From assembly GCA_030432255.1 (NCBI GenBank), contig JAUIHS010000002.1:62001-126000 (forward strand): DNA of 64,000 nucleotides, written 5' to 3'. Positions 51,440 through 61,731 of the stretch are shown one piece after another. The notes below the pieces were generated by a model. It made no database searches, had not been told where the DNA came from, and saw only the letters and a program-made list of their open reading frames with translations. Within the stretch, counting starts at the first letter, position 1. Every line of letters begins with the position of its first letter. The stretch comes from Phycisphaerae bacterium (GTDB taxonomy: Bacteria > Planctomycetota > Phycisphaerae > Phycisphaerales > UBA1924). Made by a program: the position numbers and the translations under genes.

Positions 51440-51559
51440 GTGTCCTCTGTCGTTGCTTCGATCGTCCGTGTGTCACGCACCGGACGGTGGAAGTCGCGCT
51501 GTCATCATACTGCAAATCGCGATTGCCATGTGTGAACCGAGCCGGTCGAAGCGGGCATG

Positions 51560-51589
51560 AAAAAACGCGATGATCTGTTGACCATCGCG
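51560..51589 (-). terminator. Intrinsic terminator of the AtoE-type transporter gene
   Basis: On minus: CGCGATG/CATCGCG stem (51589-51583 with 51572-51566), a 10-base loop and then TTTTTTCATG. It lies about 210 bases after the transporter stop. Confidence 0.7.
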
Positions 51590-51801
51590 CTTCTCTCTCT
51601 CCTCTGCCTGACAATCTCATCCGCCGGGAGGCACTCCTCCAGTCCCCTCGACAGACGATCGCGTTCACAGAGCATTGAATTGTCCCACCGGCGCCATACT
51701 ACTGGCCGAGCAGCGTCACGCGCGTGCCTTTCCGCAAAGTTCGCGTCAAAATCCGCACTGTGAAAATAGGCAAACCTGAGCGTTGTTTCAGGTAAAGCGT
51801 T

Positions 51802-53238
51802 TCACAACATGACCAGGCACGCCGTGATCCAGGCGCCCGCGATCAGCATGAGCAGGCAGGTGTATCCCACGATGTCGCGTGCCTTCACACCCGTGATCGC
51901 CAGCAGTGGAACGGCCCAGAAAGGCTGCAGCATGTTGGTCAGTTGATCGCCGTATGCCAGCGCCATCACCATGCGCGATGGCGAAACACCCGCCTGTTGC
52001 GCTGCTTCCATCGCAATCGGTCCCTGCACACCCCACTGTCCGCCACCTGATGGAATGAAAATATTGACGATCCCCGCAGAGATGAAGGTGAAGATCGGCA
52101 ACGTGATCTCCTCACTCAGTGGAACGCGATCGGCCAGCGATGAAATGCCCGATGCCAGTTCCTCCGTCAGATGACTCTGATGCATCATGCCCATGATGCC
52201 CGCATACAACGGGAATTGCAGGATGATCCCCGCACATCCACGTGCAGCATCCTCGATCGCAGAGACGTAGCGCCGCGGCGTGCCGTGCAGCAGCAACCCA
52301 AGCAGCAGCATGGTGAGATTCACTTCATTCGGCGACAACGACCACAGACCCGAAGGCGTCCCTTCGTCCATGGGCAGGTAGTACATGAACGCCCACCACC
52401 CGATCATCGCGCACAGCACGAGGTTCACGAGCGGTGTGTCTTCCAGCAGGCGCGGCAGAAACGCCTTGGCTTCATCGCGATCGTTGTCATTTGTTTCAGA
52501 CGACGCTGGAACAAAGCTGGAAATGCCCGAAACGTTGCCGTGTCGTGGCATCAACAGTGCCATGACGACCGCCGCGACGATGACAAGCCCGAGTGACACG
52601 ATGAGGTTGAGCGGGCTCAAGAGTGTTTCGGTGAGGAGGAGTGGCTCCATCGTGATGCCGGAGTCTCCGAACATCGAAGTGATCTCACTCTCTTTCGAGA
52701 TCTTGAGGGGCGCTGTACCCGAGAAGCCGCCGTGCCAGACCATCAGGCCGACGTAGCCCGCCGCGGCGAGCACCGGGTAGTGCACCCTGATGCCTCGCGC
52801 TTCCATGGCCCGTCCCATGTCGCGTGCGATGAGTGCGCCGCCGATGAGTCCGAGTCCCCAGTTGACGAGGCCGAGTGATGCGGCGACGAGCGCGACGACC
52901 GCCGCGGCCTGCGCGCCGGATTTCGGCAGGGACGCCAGCTTCCGAATCAGCCGCGCCATGGGCGGGCTGGACGCGAGTGCGTGGCCGGTGACGAGGATGA
53001 GGCACATCTGCATGGAGAAACCGAGGAACGCCCACAATCCGTTCTTGTCGGACCAGAAGCCGATGACATCGGAGATGCCCAGGGCGCTGCGTGTGCCATC
53101 CTCGGCGACGTCGTAGCCGAAGATCATCACGAGGACGAACGTCAGCAGCGTGAGGAGGACGGCAATGACGAAGGGGTCCGGCGCCGTGGCCCGAAAGAGC
53201 GCGGCGAGACGATCACCAAGTCGTGCGAGCATGCCCAC
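51802..53238 (-). CDS. AtoE/TIGR00366-family short-chain fatty acid transporter
   Basis: 478 residues with about twelve membrane helices. Family features: FRATAPDPFVIAVLLTLLTFVLV at the start, SLGLVNWGLGLIGGALIARDMGR, HGGFSGTAPL, the late IVNIFIPSGGGQWGVQGPI and YGDQLTNMLQPFWAVPLLAITGVKARDIVGY. It would import short-chain fatty acids such as butyrate or acetoacetate. The central loop (about 255-275) is hydrophilic. It is a single gene with its own terminator. Confidence 0.9.
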   Translation of the reverse strand: MGMLARLGDRLAALFRATAPDPFVIAVLLTLLTFVLVMIFGYDVAEDGTRSALGISDVIGFWSDKNGLWAFLGFSMQMCLILVTGHALASSPPMARLIRKLASLPKSGAQAAAVVALVAASLGLVNWGLGLIGGALIARDMGRAMEARGIRVHYPVLAAAGYVGLMVWHGGFSGTAPLKISKESEITSMFGDSGITMEPLLLTETLLSPLNLIVSLGLVIVAAVVMALLMPRHGNVSGISSFVPASSETNDNDRDEAKAFLPRLLEDTPLVNLVLCAMIGWWAFMYYLPMDEGTPSGLWSLSPNEVNLTMLLLGLLLHGTPRRYVSAIEDAARGCAGIILQFPLYAGIMGMMHQSHLTEELASGISSLADRVPLSEEITLPIFTFISAGIVNIFIPSGGGQWGVQGPIAMEAAQQAGVSPSRMVMALAYGDQLTNMLQPFWAVPLLAITGVKARDIVGYTCLLMLIAGAWITACLVML

Positions 53239-53269
53239 AGGGTCGCATGGGGGGCGGGATGGGGCAACC

Positions 53270-53334
53270 CGGTGGGTGGGGTGCGGGGTGCGGGGAGTGA
53301 GGCGCGGGGAGCGAGGCGCAGGGGGTGGCTATTG
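53270..53334 (+). repeat. G-rich heptamer-like array
   Basis: GGGGTGC, GGGGTGC, GGGGAGTGA, GGCGCGGGGAGCGA, GGCGCAGGGGG. It lies between two minus-strand genes. Confidence 0.55.
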
Positions 53335-53421
53335 GTTGTTGGGGGTTGGGAAGCCGACGTCGGTCATCCATTGTCTGACGATGGCGTATCCGTCCTCGCC
53401 ATGAGCTGTCTTGTCAGGCTC

Positions 53422-55218
53422 CTACCATTCCGGAGCGAATGGGGAATGGTTCGGTCCAAAGTGCTCCGTGTACTCAATACTTGTCCAACGCAACTGTAGT
53501 TGCAGGCGACCATCATCGGTCACGTCGACACTGACTTGAGTTGCCTGCTGCTCAAGTTCATCCTTCAGTGTGTTGTAAATGCCGATCGCGATCACTGGCA
53601 ATGCCGTCTCAGCGATACGATCACCTGACTGACATGCTGCGAGCACCTCGCCGATCGAGTACGTTCTTGCCGATGGGGAGAATGAAGTGGCGGGTTGAAA
53701 GAACAATCCGTTCTTGTTCGCCAATGTCAGACGACACGCCATGAGCGCCTCGCGATCGAGCGGCGGATCCTCTGACGGGTCTACGATGCGCTCCTGACCT
53801 GTTCCATCAACCCAGCCTAACTCCGAGTACTGAATCTCGACCGATGACATCGCGTGGGTTGTGGATCTACTCTGGACTTGGTAAGCAAGGTCTGTCGCCT
53901 CTTCTGAGAGCCTCAAGTACTCCCGATTCATCGAGTCGATCCGAATCACCTGAACCCCGACAACGATGGTGCCGGTGAGCAACACCAGCATCACCACCAC
54001 CACCGCAGTCATCAACCCCCGATTCCTCTTCACAAACTTGCGCAACCGATAGGACGCCGCCTCCGGACCCGCTTCCAGGGCCTCGCCCTTCAGGTAACGG
54101 CGGACATCGTCCGCGAGGTCCGCGGCTGATCGGTATCGCTCCGTCCGGTCCTTGCGCATGGCTTTGAGCGGGATCCACTCGAGGTCGCCGCGGAGTTGTC
54201 GGTTGAGCGTGGCGAGTTCGACGCGTCGGTGCTTTGCGATGGTCGATGCCTGGTCACCGAGGCTGGAGAGGCGTGTGCTCGGGCGTGGAGCGGCCTCCTC
54301 GCGGATCACGCGGCGCATTTCGTGCATGCCGATGCGTCGAAGATCAAAGGGGCGGGCGCCTGTCAGCAGTTCATAGAGCAGGACGCCCAGCGCGTAGACA
54401 TCCGAGCGCGTGTCGATGTCCAGGGCGCCGGTGCCGGCACTGTCCGCCTGTTCAGGGCTCATGTACTCCGGTGTACCGACGAGTTGGCCCTCGGTCGTGA
54501 AGAGCGTCGCTTCGGTCAGCGGCGCGGCCATGGCCTTGGCGACGCCGAAGTCGATGACTTTCGGCAGCGGCTTCCGTCCCTCGCTGATCGCAACGAGCAC
54601 GTTCGAGGGCTTGATGTCACGATGAATGATGCCCTTCTGATGGGCGTGGTGGACGGCATCACAGATATCCGCGAAGAGGCAAAGTCGGTCATGGATGCTG
54701 AGGTTGTGGCGATCGCAGTAGTCGGTGACGGGTTCGCCCTTGACGAGTTCCATGACGAAATAAGGCAGGCCGCGATCCGTCGTGCCGCCGTCGAAGACGC
54801 GCGCGACGTTGGGGTGGTCCATCAGTGCAAGGGCCTGTCGCTCCGCCTCGAAGCGCGCGATCACAGCCTTCGAGTCCATGCCGGGCTTGATGACCTTCAC
54901 GGCGACCGAGCGGCGCACCGGTGCCGTCTGCTCCGCGAGCCACACGATCCCGAAGCCGCCCTCGCCGATGGGGCGCACAAGCTTGTAGGGGCCGATGTGC
55001 TCGCCCGCGCCGGAGAAGGGCGCCGGCGCATCCTGCGTCGAGCGTGTGTCAGTGCTGGTGGTCAGGCGCGAGCGCACTTCATCGCGAATCGCCTCTTCGA
55101 GGTCCATGGACTCCAGCCGAGCTCGTTGCTCGGCTTCTGGCAAGGGCGCCAGTTCCGCCAGGATCTCTTCGACCTGGCGGCGCTGGTCGTCGGTCAGTGG
55201 TCGTCCCCCTGTTGACAT
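53422..55218 (-). CDS. Membrane Ser/Thr protein kinase with extracytoplasmic domain
   Basis: 598 residues from ATG 55218; the open frame upstream is not kinase-like. The kinase domain is about 77-360: GEGGFG (85-90), catalytic Lys108 in [15 protein letters not shown] (199-206), DFG (223-225) and an APE-like PEYMSPEQA. One membrane helix ([22 protein letters not shown]) follows, then an outside domain of about 150 residues without known match. The N-terminal 70 residues include an acidic helix ([27 protein letters not shown]) common in planctomycete kinases linked to ECF sigma factors. Substrate unknown. Confidence 0.93.
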   Translation of the reverse strand: MSTGGRPLTDDQRRQVEEILAELAPLPEAEQRARLESMDLEEAIRDEVRSRLTTSTDTRSTQDAPAPFSGAGEHIGPYKLVRPIGEGGFGIVWLAEQTAPVRRSVAVKVIKPGMDSKAVIARFEAERQALALMDHPNVARVFDGGTTDRGLPYFVMELVKGEPVTDYCDRHNLSIHDRLCLFADICDAVHHAHQKGIIHRDIKPSNVLVAISEGRKPLPKVIDFGVAKAMAAPLTEATLFTTEGQLVGTPEYMSPEQADSAGTGALDIDTRSDVYALGVLLYELLTGARPFDLRRIGMHEMRRVIREEAAPRPSTRLSSLGDQASTIAKHRRVELATLNRQLRGDLEWIPLKAMRKDRTERYRSAADLADDVRRYLKGEALEAGPEAASYRLRKFVKRNRGLMTAVVVVMLVLLTGTIVVGVQVIRIDSMNREYLRLSEEATDLAYQVQSRSTTHAMSSVEIQYSELGWVDGTGQERIVDPSEDPPLDREALMACRLTLANKNGLFFQPATSFSPSARTYSIGEVLAACQSGDRIAETALPVIAIGIYNTLKDELEQQATQVSVDVTDDGRLQLQLRWTSIEYTEHFGPNHSPFAPEW

Positions 55219-55258
55219 GCCGACCAGTGTACGAAGGTATCCCGGCCGAGACACGCAC

Positions 55259-58200
55259 CTACTGCATGCCGCAGCCCCCAATGTACAACTGCATGAACTG
55301 AGCAATGTCGGCCCGGTCAGTATCGCCATCGCCGTCAAGGTCCGCCGCGGCTCCGGGGTACGCGTCCAGCAGCGTTGTCAGATCGGTCAGGTCCACCAGA
55401 CCGTTGCCGTCCAGGTCGGCGGGACAGGGACCGATGTATTCGACCATCAGCGCCGTCGAGCGACGCGCGAGGCGGTAGCCGGCGGGGAGGCTGACCTTTG
55501 AGAACGTGCCTTGTACAGCCGCGGCGGTCAGGACGGTGAAGCGTGTGCCGACGGCAGGCTGCAGGTCGCGCGGGGCGCTCACGATCAGGGTGCCGTTCAA
55601 TGTGGCGACGCCGCTCACGGAGACGCGATCGAACTGCCCGTCGGATTCGCCCGCGATGTCAATTGTCAGCACACCGGCAGGACCCTGCTCGTAGCTCCCG
55701 TCGATCGCGAGCGAGCCGACCGATGCGGTCGTCCGGGCATGCGAGGACTGTGGGGCATCGGGGACGGGTTGTCCGGGTGAGATGTGTCCGGACGTGTTGA
55801 GCACGAGCGGCGTTTCAATGGCGCCGCCATCACCGATGAGCATGCCGTCATCCAGGAGTTCGACCTGGGTCATCGCGCGGATGATGCCATTGGAGCGGGC
55901 TGTCAGGCGACCACGATTCGAGATCCGTTCCGTGATGAGCGTTGACGGCAGTCCCCGGGTGTCGCCGCGAAGAATCAGTTCACCCACGCCGACATCACCG
56001 GAGAATTCGACATCGAAGTCTCCCCCGCTTCCATTGGACGTGAGATCAAGAGAACTGCCATCGGAGACATCAAGTGTTCCGTCAACGCTCTCGATCCCTG
56101 CCCACGGTTCATCGGGCTGGGGAGTGCTTTCGAAGAACTGCACGATTGCTGGTGCGACGATCTTCCTGATTCTTCCGGTCCCCTGGTTCTCGATGAGGAT
56201 GCGCCCGTCGCGCAGGGCCTGCCAGATGCCGCCTGTCAGGTGTTCATTGATGTCGTCGTACTGGAGCAGGTTGCCTGAGAACGTGATCGTGCCTGCATCG
56301 GCGATCACGGTGCCGGTGCTGTCGGTGATTGCCTTGAACTCCAGTGACGAGAAACTCTCGGCCTTGATGGTCCCGGTGTTGATGAACTGGGAGAACCCGG
56401 CGTCGCCTGGCGTGCTGATCGTGCCAGAGTGGAACTGGGTCGGCGCGACCCAGAGTCCTTCGTTCCTCAGGTCGGTCCCGGCCAGGCTTGCTATGCCGAC
56501 GAGATGGCGAACGGTCCCGGTGTTCTGCATGCCTCCGATGATGACCGCACTCTCCGCACTGGACGGTTCGATCGTGAACGTCCCCGAGTTCCGCAGACCG
56601 GGGACCCCGAGTTCACCGGAACGCATGGTGTAGTTTCCGCTGTTTCCCGTCTGCTCGGATTCGCCGACCACCCCGCCGTCCTGCAGGACGCGGGTCGGTC
56701 CGGTCATGCCGAAGCCGCCACCTTCGACCATCACCGTGCCTTCGATGCGCATCGTCACGGGCGTCGGGACGATGGATTCGGGCCCGACGAAGATCAGGTC
56801 GATGCGGCCGTCGCGGAAGATCAGGGCGTTCTGCTCCAGTACAGAGCCGTTCAGCCGCGCGTCAACGATCATGGGCGCGTCGCTGGTCCATGTCGCCGGG
56901 TCGATGATCAGGGACCCTCCGGCGGACCGCACTTTGCCTCGCAGTTCGCCACCGCCTTCCATCAGGAGATCGTGTGTCGTGAGATTGATCGCCGAGATGA
57001 ATGTCGAGTCGTAGGGCACGCCGATGGTCGCGCTCGAACCGAAGATGTTCAGCACACCCTCGTTGCGCATCATGGTGCTCGGAGCCGTGGCATCACTGAC
57101 GGCCGTGATATTGCCAGTGAGGTCCCAGCCCGGGTCAGGGCCGGTGATCTCTCCGGTCTCATTGATGATCTTCGCGTCGGCGTTCAGGATCAGGTTGCCG
57201 GTCTGGTAGACGAGTCGCTGGTTGCACAGCGTGCCGTCAATCGTCAGCGGACCGGTTTGATCCAGGAAGAGGGACCCGAGGTTCAGGACGCCCGGGTCTT
57301 TGATGGTGCCTTCCTTGAGTGTGAAGTTCCCCATGTTCGTCACCAGCAGGTCCTCACCGATCGTTGCTCCACCCGTTGCAACGAAGTACGCGCTGCCCGT
57401 GCAGTTGAGCGTGCCGCCGATGAGAGAGCCGGTGCCGAACTCAGCCGTGATGCAGGCGACTTCCTGGTCCGGACCCGATGGGACCGTGTGACTCAGCGTG
57501 CCGCTGAGCATGACGTCGCCGCGCCAGGTCACCCGCGGCGTTCCCCCGCCTGTCGAACTGGTGATGACGACATCGCTCACCGTCATGTTCTCGGAGAACT
57601 CGATGGTCGAGTCATCGACAACGAGGTCGAGCAGGCCCCAACTCTGCTCGATGACACCAAAGCGAATCGAAGTGCCGGGTCGGGTGTTGGAGATCGTAAG
57701 GTCGGAGGTTGCAATCCGCGCCTGGATGTCTGAGACGGAGTTCCCGCCGGTCTTGCTGATGATGCCCGATGCCATGTCGATGGACGGGACCGCGCCCAAG
57801 TCGCTGTACACATCGCCGTCACCCGTGAACAGGAGCGTGCCGAGCGAGAGGTGAGACGCACCGTCCAGCCGCAGGTCCGCGTTGTTCTCCAGCGTGAGTT
57901 GGCCGGCCGATCCCATGATGTCATCGAGAAGGAACGTTGAAGTCGCCCGCATCGTTCCGGCCGCGAGTGTTCCGCCATCCAGCGCGCCGAACGAGGCTGC
58001 CATCTCTCCGATCACCTCGAAGGTGTTGCCCTGCAGGCTGATGTCGTATTGGCCGGACAGGCTGTCGATGGTCACGGAGAGATCGAGGTCGATCTGGTTG
58101 TTCGGTACGAAGACGTCGTAGGTGTGCCCCTCGTTGCCGTTGTCGGGGAACGAGGAGACGCCCGGCAGGCTGTGGCTCCACTTCGAGGGCATGCCCCAGT

Positions 58201-58309
58201 CAATGGGGAAGCCGCCCAGACGCGTGCTCGTGACGTCGCCGCCGCGGCACGTCCCGCAGACACACACCAGCAACGCGATCCGGGTCCACGGGGCGGCGGT
58301 CGGTCTCAT
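55259..58309 (-). CDS. Large secreted beta-rich surface protein with dockerin-like tail
   Basis: 1016 residues. Signal peptide ([16 protein letters not shown]). The body is a long beta-solenoid or autotransporter-passenger-like sequence: repeated short strands with GG turns ([58 protein letters not shown]). The region before the tail ([46 protein letters not shown] ... [13 protein letters not shown]) is typical of passenger-domain ends. The tail has two Ca-binding dockerin-like repeats ([26 protein letters not shown]). No enzyme motif; probably structural or adhesive. Confidence 0.85.
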   Translation of the reverse strand: MRPTAAPWTRIALLVCVCGTCRGGDVTSTRLGGFPIDWGMPSKWSHSLPGVSSFPDNGNEGHTYDVFVPNNQIDLDLSVTIDSLSGQYDISLQGNTFEVIGEMAASFGALDGGTLAAGTMRATSTFLLDDIMGSAGQLTLENNADLRLDGASHLSLGTLLFTGDGDVYSDLGAVPSIDMASGIISKTGGNSVSDIQARIATSDLTISNTRPGTSIRFGVIEQSWGLLDLVVDDSTIEFSENMTVSDVVITSSTGGGTPRVTWRGDVMLSGTLSHTVPSGPDQEVACITAEFGTGSLIGGTLNCTGSAYFVATGGATIGEDLLVTNMGNFTLKEGTIKDPGVLNLGSLFLDQTGPLTIDGTLCNQRLVYQTGNLILNADAKIINETGEITGPDPGWDLTGNITAVSDATAPSTMMRNEGVLNIFGSSATIGVPYDSTFISAINLTTHDLLMEGGGELRGKVRSAGGSLIIDPATWTSDAPMIVDARLNGSVLEQNALIFRDGRIDLIFVGPESIVPTPVTMRIEGTVMVEGGGFGMTGPTRVLQDGGVVGESEQTGNSGNYTMRSGELGVPGLRNSGTFTIEPSSAESAVIIGGMQNTGTVRHLVGIASLAGTDLRNEGLWVAPTQFHSGTISTPGDAGFSQFINTGTIKAESFSSLEFKAITDSTGTVIADAGTITFSGNLLQYDDINEHLTGGIWQALRDGRILIENQGTGRIRKIVAPAIVQFFESTPQPDEPWAGIESVDGTLDVSDGSSLDLTSNGSGGDFDVEFSGDVGVGELILRGDTRGLPSTLITERISNRGRLTARSNGIIRAMTQVELLDDGMLIGDGGAIETPLVLNTSGHISPGQPVPDAPQSSHARTTASVGSLAIDGSYEQGPAGVLTIDIAGESDGQFDRVSVSGVATLNGTLIVSAPRDLQPAVGTRFTVLTAAAVQGTFSKVSLPAGYRLARRSTALMVEYIGPCPADLDGNGLVDLTDLTTLLDAYPGAAADLDGDGDTDRADIAQFMQLYIGGCGMQ

Positions 58310-58440
58310 CGTGTCGGACTCCTCGCTGTGGCGTCGATTGGACAGGGCGGACGCTCCGCCTCATGTGACCAACGCGACAAGGGTGCCCGGAGCGCCGGGT
58401 GCGAACAGAGGAATCTGCAATCTGAAGGCGACCTCGTCGA

Positions 58441-60648
58441 TCAGGCGTTCCAGCCGGAGAGGACGAGGTTCAGATCTTCGAAGTCCACATCGCCGTCCAT
58501 GTCCACATCGCCATCCGGTCCCGCGCCGCCCCAGTTGGCGAGCACGAGGTTGAGGTCGTCGAAGTCGACGTCACCGTCGCCATCCGCATCACCGGGTTGG
58601 GGTGCTGACGTCAGCGTCACCTTGAGGATGGCATCGACGGAATAGGAATCATCGCTCGACTGCATGTCGGAGCCGAGGAAGGTGCTCAGGGGTGTGCCAT
58701 CCTCGAGTGTGCCGGTGAGCGTGACGTCGCGCTGCGTGATGGTGACCGTGTCACCGATGCCCGAGAAGGAGATGGGGGCGCCGTCGAGGGCGAAGCCGGA
58801 GCCCAGCCAGGTGATCTCACTGTCCTCAAACGCATCGAAGTCCGGTCCGAAGGTGCCGCCGGAGATCGTGACGATGCTGAAGGACTTGGCATCGAAGCGG
58901 CGGTCGAAGGTGCCACCCGAGATGTCGACGATGCTTCCCGACTTGGCATGGAAGTCGGTTCCGATCACGCCGCCCGAGATCTCGGCGGTGCCGAGGTTGC
59001 GCACGTAGAAGCGCTTGCCAACCTCGCCGCCATCGACGGTGATGTGTCCGAAGTTGTCGACCGTCAGGTCGTTGCCCACCACGCCGCCGGACACGCGCAC
59101 TTCGCCATTGTCCAAGGCAATGCAGTCCTCTCCCACCGTGCCGCCGACGATGTGCACGAGTCCATGATTGCCCGCCATGAGTTCGTCGCCGATGTCGCCG
59201 CCGTCCACGGTCAGCGTGCCCCGCACCAGTGCCTGGGCCCCGACGGTGACGCCCGCCGGGACGGTCAGCGTCGCGCTCTGGTTGACCTCAAGGCCGTCAA
59301 ACACGTCGCCGCCTGTGAGCTGCACATCGCTGTTGGCGAAGACTTCAAAGTCCGTGCCGATCGTGCCGCCGGTCATGATGAAGGTGCTGAAGGCGGTCGC
59401 CTGACTGTCGTTGCCCAGGAAGCCGCCGGACATCGTGAAGGTGCTGCCCTGCCGCGTCGAGAAACGCTCCCCGATGGCGCCGTCGTTGAATTCGAAGTTG
59501 ACGCCGTCCCAGATCTCAAGGTCATCGCCGATGGTGCCGCCGGTCATCTGCACATCCATGTCGTCGTAGAGCTGCATGTGGTTGCCGATGACGCCGCCCG
59601 TGATGGTGAGTTCGCTCCCGGCGACCTCGAGGTTGTCGCCAACGGTCCCGCCATCAATGTTGAGCGTGGCGTACGCGGCACGGAAGGCATCCGGCAGCGC
59701 GCCGGTGCCGGCGAGCGTCAGGATGTGATCCGGGCGCAGGCTGCCGGGCCCCATGCCCGAGTTCACGAAGACGGGCGTCAGCACGGGAGACGGGAGCGTC
59801 ACGACATCGAAGTCAACCGTGAACGCATTGATCTGGTCGCCGCTGCCGAATCCGGAGTAATACGTGATGAAGACCTCGCCATCCTCCAGCGTTCCCGAGA
59901 AGACGGATCCGGTCGGGACACCGCCGTCGACGTTGGTGACGGGCACGCCTTCAACGCGGAACTCGCCGCCGACAAGCAGTGTCTGCGTGGCGCCGTCCGT
60001 TTCCAGTCCACGCAGCTTGCCGCCGGAGACGGTCGCCGTGCCGCCACCCGCGGCGACGTGCTTCACCAGGAGGGTCAGATCGCCGTCGGTCACATCGACG
60101 TGGGCGCCGGCCATCACCTCGCACGTGTTAATGTTCCCGCCGTCGATCAGTCCGGTTGCTCCGTGCAGGAGGTACAGGGTGCCGAAGTCGCCGCCTGTCA
60201 CCGTCAGGTTCGCGCCATTCTCCAGCCGGAAGGGGCTGCCGATGGCGCCGTCGGAAATGGAGACATCGCAGCCGTCGAGGGCAGTGAAGAGCGGTCGGAC
60301 GGAGCCGCCGACGACCTCGAGAACCAGGTTCGTGACAACGGTGTCGAGCGTCGGTCCGGTGAGCGACCAGCCGGAGCCTGGGTTGAGGGCGACCGATGCG
60401 CCGTTGAAGTCCACAGGACTCGGCCGAGTCCCCATGGCCTCGACCTGTCCGCCGCTGTTGATGCTGAACTTGGTCCCCGGTTCGAGCGTGAAGGGCACGC
60501 CGTCGAACGTTCCCGCTGCAAGGTCAGCCTGAGTCAGCGTCTCACCGCTGTCGACGTCGATGGTCGTGCTGCCGGCCATGATGCTCGTTGTGAGTCCCGC
60601 CGCGGCGGCGATGAGTGTGGTGCGCTGGATGGTCGTGCGAGCGGTCAT
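58441..60648 (-). CDS. Secreted beta-solenoid repeat protein with dockerin-like tail
   Basis: 735 residues. Signal peptide (LIAAAAGLTTSIMAG). From about residue 110 to 600 it has imperfect repeats of about 20 residues built on the pattern T.TGG.IG..F or DGG.VG..L (VTGGDFGTL, ITGGVIGNH, MTGGTIGDD, MSGGFLGND, ISGGVIGTD), each one turn of a predicted beta-helix. The tail carries two dockerin-like repeats (DGDGDVDFDDLN, DMDGDVDFEDLN). It lies 130 bases upstream of the 1016-residue gene on the same strand and probably shares its transcript. Likely a surface or matrix protein. Confidence 0.86.
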   Translation of the reverse strand: MTARTTIQRTTLIAAAAGLTTSIMAGSTTIDVDSGETLTQADLAAGTFDGVPFTLEPGTKFSINSGGQVEAMGTRPSPVDFNGASVALNPGSGWSLTGPTLDTVVTNLVLEVVGGSVRPLFTALDGCDVSISDGAIGSPFRLENGANLTVTGGDFGTLYLLHGATGLIDGGNINTCEVMAGAHVDVTDGDLTLLVKHVAAGGGTATVSGGKLRGLETDGATQTLLVGGEFRVEGVPVTNVDGGVPTGSVFSGTLEDGEVFITYYSGFGSGDQINAFTVDFDVVTLPSPVLTPVFVNSGMGPGSLRPDHILTLAGTGALPDAFRAAYATLNIDGGTVGDNLEVAGSELTITGGVIGNHMQLYDDMDVQMTGGTIGDDLEIWDGVNFEFNDGAIGERFSTRQGSTFTMSGGFLGNDSQATAFSTFIMTGGTIGTDFEVFANSDVQLTGGDVFDGLEVNQSATLTVPAGVTVGAQALVRGTLTVDGGDIGDELMAGNHGLVHIVGGTVGEDCIALDNGEVRVSGGVVGNDLTVDNFGHITVDGGEVGKRFYVRNLGTAEISGGVIGTDFHAKSGSIVDISGGTFDRRFDAKSFSIVTISGGTFGPDFDAFEDSEITWLGSGFALDGAPISFSGIGDTVTITQRDVTLTGTLEDGTPLSTFLGSDMQSSDDSYSVDAILKVTLTSAPQPGDADGDGDVDFDDLNLVLANWGGAGPDGDVDMDGDVDFEDLNLVLSGWNA

Positions 60649-61132
60649 GGGGGCTCCGTTCGAAGAATGAGGCGGGAGTTTCGCCAGTGATCTGGAGGGA
60701 GAGCGATATTGAAGCCTACCCCATCCGGGTGTCCGGGCTCAGAGGAATCCGGCTCCCGCAGCACGATCTGAACAGAACTCGGCGACCCCCCAACACGCAC
60801 CGCACATTTTTACCCCGCATGTTCGTGTTTCATCTTGCACGAACCAATCCCGTCCAATAGGATCGCCTTGTCGTCATCGAACGGTGGTTGTTCGGAGGCG
60901 TCCGGAGTCGCAGGGTGAGCGTCTCCGTGATTCATGCACGGTAAGCAGCAGCGAGCGGGACGAACGTCGGCATGGGTGTTGATGAGCGTTCCGAGCATGT
61001 CATTGCGCGTTGGCGGCGATCTCTGGACGGTCCGGGTCGCCGCGATGCGCCTCGTTCGATGGATCTTCGATGGATTTGACGCGTCGGCCTCTCGGGGCTG
61101 GCCTTCCAACCTGACAGCAAGGAGTTTTGAGA
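60649..61132 (+). other. 484-bp divergent intergenic region
   Basis: No supported ORF. It contains a direct repeat TTCGATGGAT (61055-61064 and 61066-61075), followed by TTTGACG, which could be a -35-like box, and an AAGGAG ribosome-binding site for the DUF1579 gene. The left part should hold the promoter of the repeat-protein gene. Confidence 0.4.
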
Positions 61133-61657
61133 ATGAACGATCAGACCCAGGCACCGGATCAAAACATGGAAGCCTGCATGCAGGCGGGCACTCCGGGCGA
61201 GGAGCACAAGCGTCTCGACCAGTTCGTGGGCACGTGGAAGTGCCAGTCCCGCTTCTGGATGGAGCCGGGCCAGGACCCGATGGAGTCCGAGGGCGTGATG
61301 GTGAACGAGTGGGTGCTCGGCGGGCGCTTCCTGAAGCAGGACTACTCCGCGATGTGGATGGGTCAGCCCTTCAACGGCATCGGCTTCTGGGGCTTCAACA
61401 ACATCACCGGCAAGTACATCGGCCTCTGGATGGACACGATGTGCACGCATTTCTGTCCCGATGAAGGCGACTTCGATGCCGCCAGCAACTCGTGGACGAT
61501 GTGCGGCGAGTGGGACTGCCCCCAGGGCGGCGGCAAGATGAAGAAGCGCTCGACGATCGAGGTCCTCAGCCCGACTCAGCACGTCATGAAGATGTTCATG
61601 CCCGGCCAGGACGGCAAGGAGTTCCTCTGCATGGAGTTGAACTATTCGAAGATGTGA
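61133..61657 (+). CDS. DUF1579 family protein
   Basis: 174 residues from the ATG at 61133 (AAGGAG 8 bases upstream). The DUF1579 pattern is clear: HKRLDQFVGTWKCQSRFWMEPGQDPMESEGVMVNEWVLGGRFLKQDYSAMWMGQPFNGIGFWGFNNITGKY and later RSTIEVLSPTQHVMKMFM. It is a lipocalin-like beta-barrel family of unknown function. No signal peptide. Five Cys are spread through it (MCTHFC, MCGEWDC). Single gene. Confidence 0.9.
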   Translation: MNDQTQAPDQNMEACMQAGTPGEEHKRLDQFVGTWKCQSRFWMEPGQDPMESEGVMVNEWVLGGRFLKQDYSAMWMGQPFNGIGFWGFNNITGKYIGLWMDTMCTHFCPDEGDFDAASNSWTMCGEWDCPQGGGKMKKRSTIEVLSPTQHVMKMFMPGQDGKEFLCMELNYSKM

Positions 61658-61662
61658 TTGGT

Positions 61663-61730
61663 AGGCACTCAGGCATTGGGGCATTGAGGCATTCGAAGCC
61701 CAGTGCCCAGTGCCGAATGCCAGGCGTTGC
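61663..61730 (+). repeat. Minimal inverted heptamer element
   Basis: GGCACTC, A, GGCATTG, GGGCATTGA, GGCATTC, then inverted CCCAGTGCCCAGTGCCGAATGCC. No palindrome core. It lies between the converging DUF1579 and PilZ genes. Confidence 0.68.
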
Positions 61731-61731
61731 C

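Noticed and set aside
51557-51763. 68-residue plus ORF starting MKKRDDLLTIALLSLLCLTISSA, looking like a signal peptide
   Set aside because: It starts inside the minus-strand terminator hairpin, lacks a ribosome-binding site, and the rest is Arg/Ser/His-rich noise.
56429-57733. 434-residue open frame on plus
   Set aside because: Antisense to the 1016-residue surface protein; no recognisable domain or start signals.
58948-60690. 580-residue open frame on plus
   Set aside because: It is antisense to the beta-solenoid gene and has no domain, signal peptide or ribosome-binding site; it is a product of high GC and codon bias.
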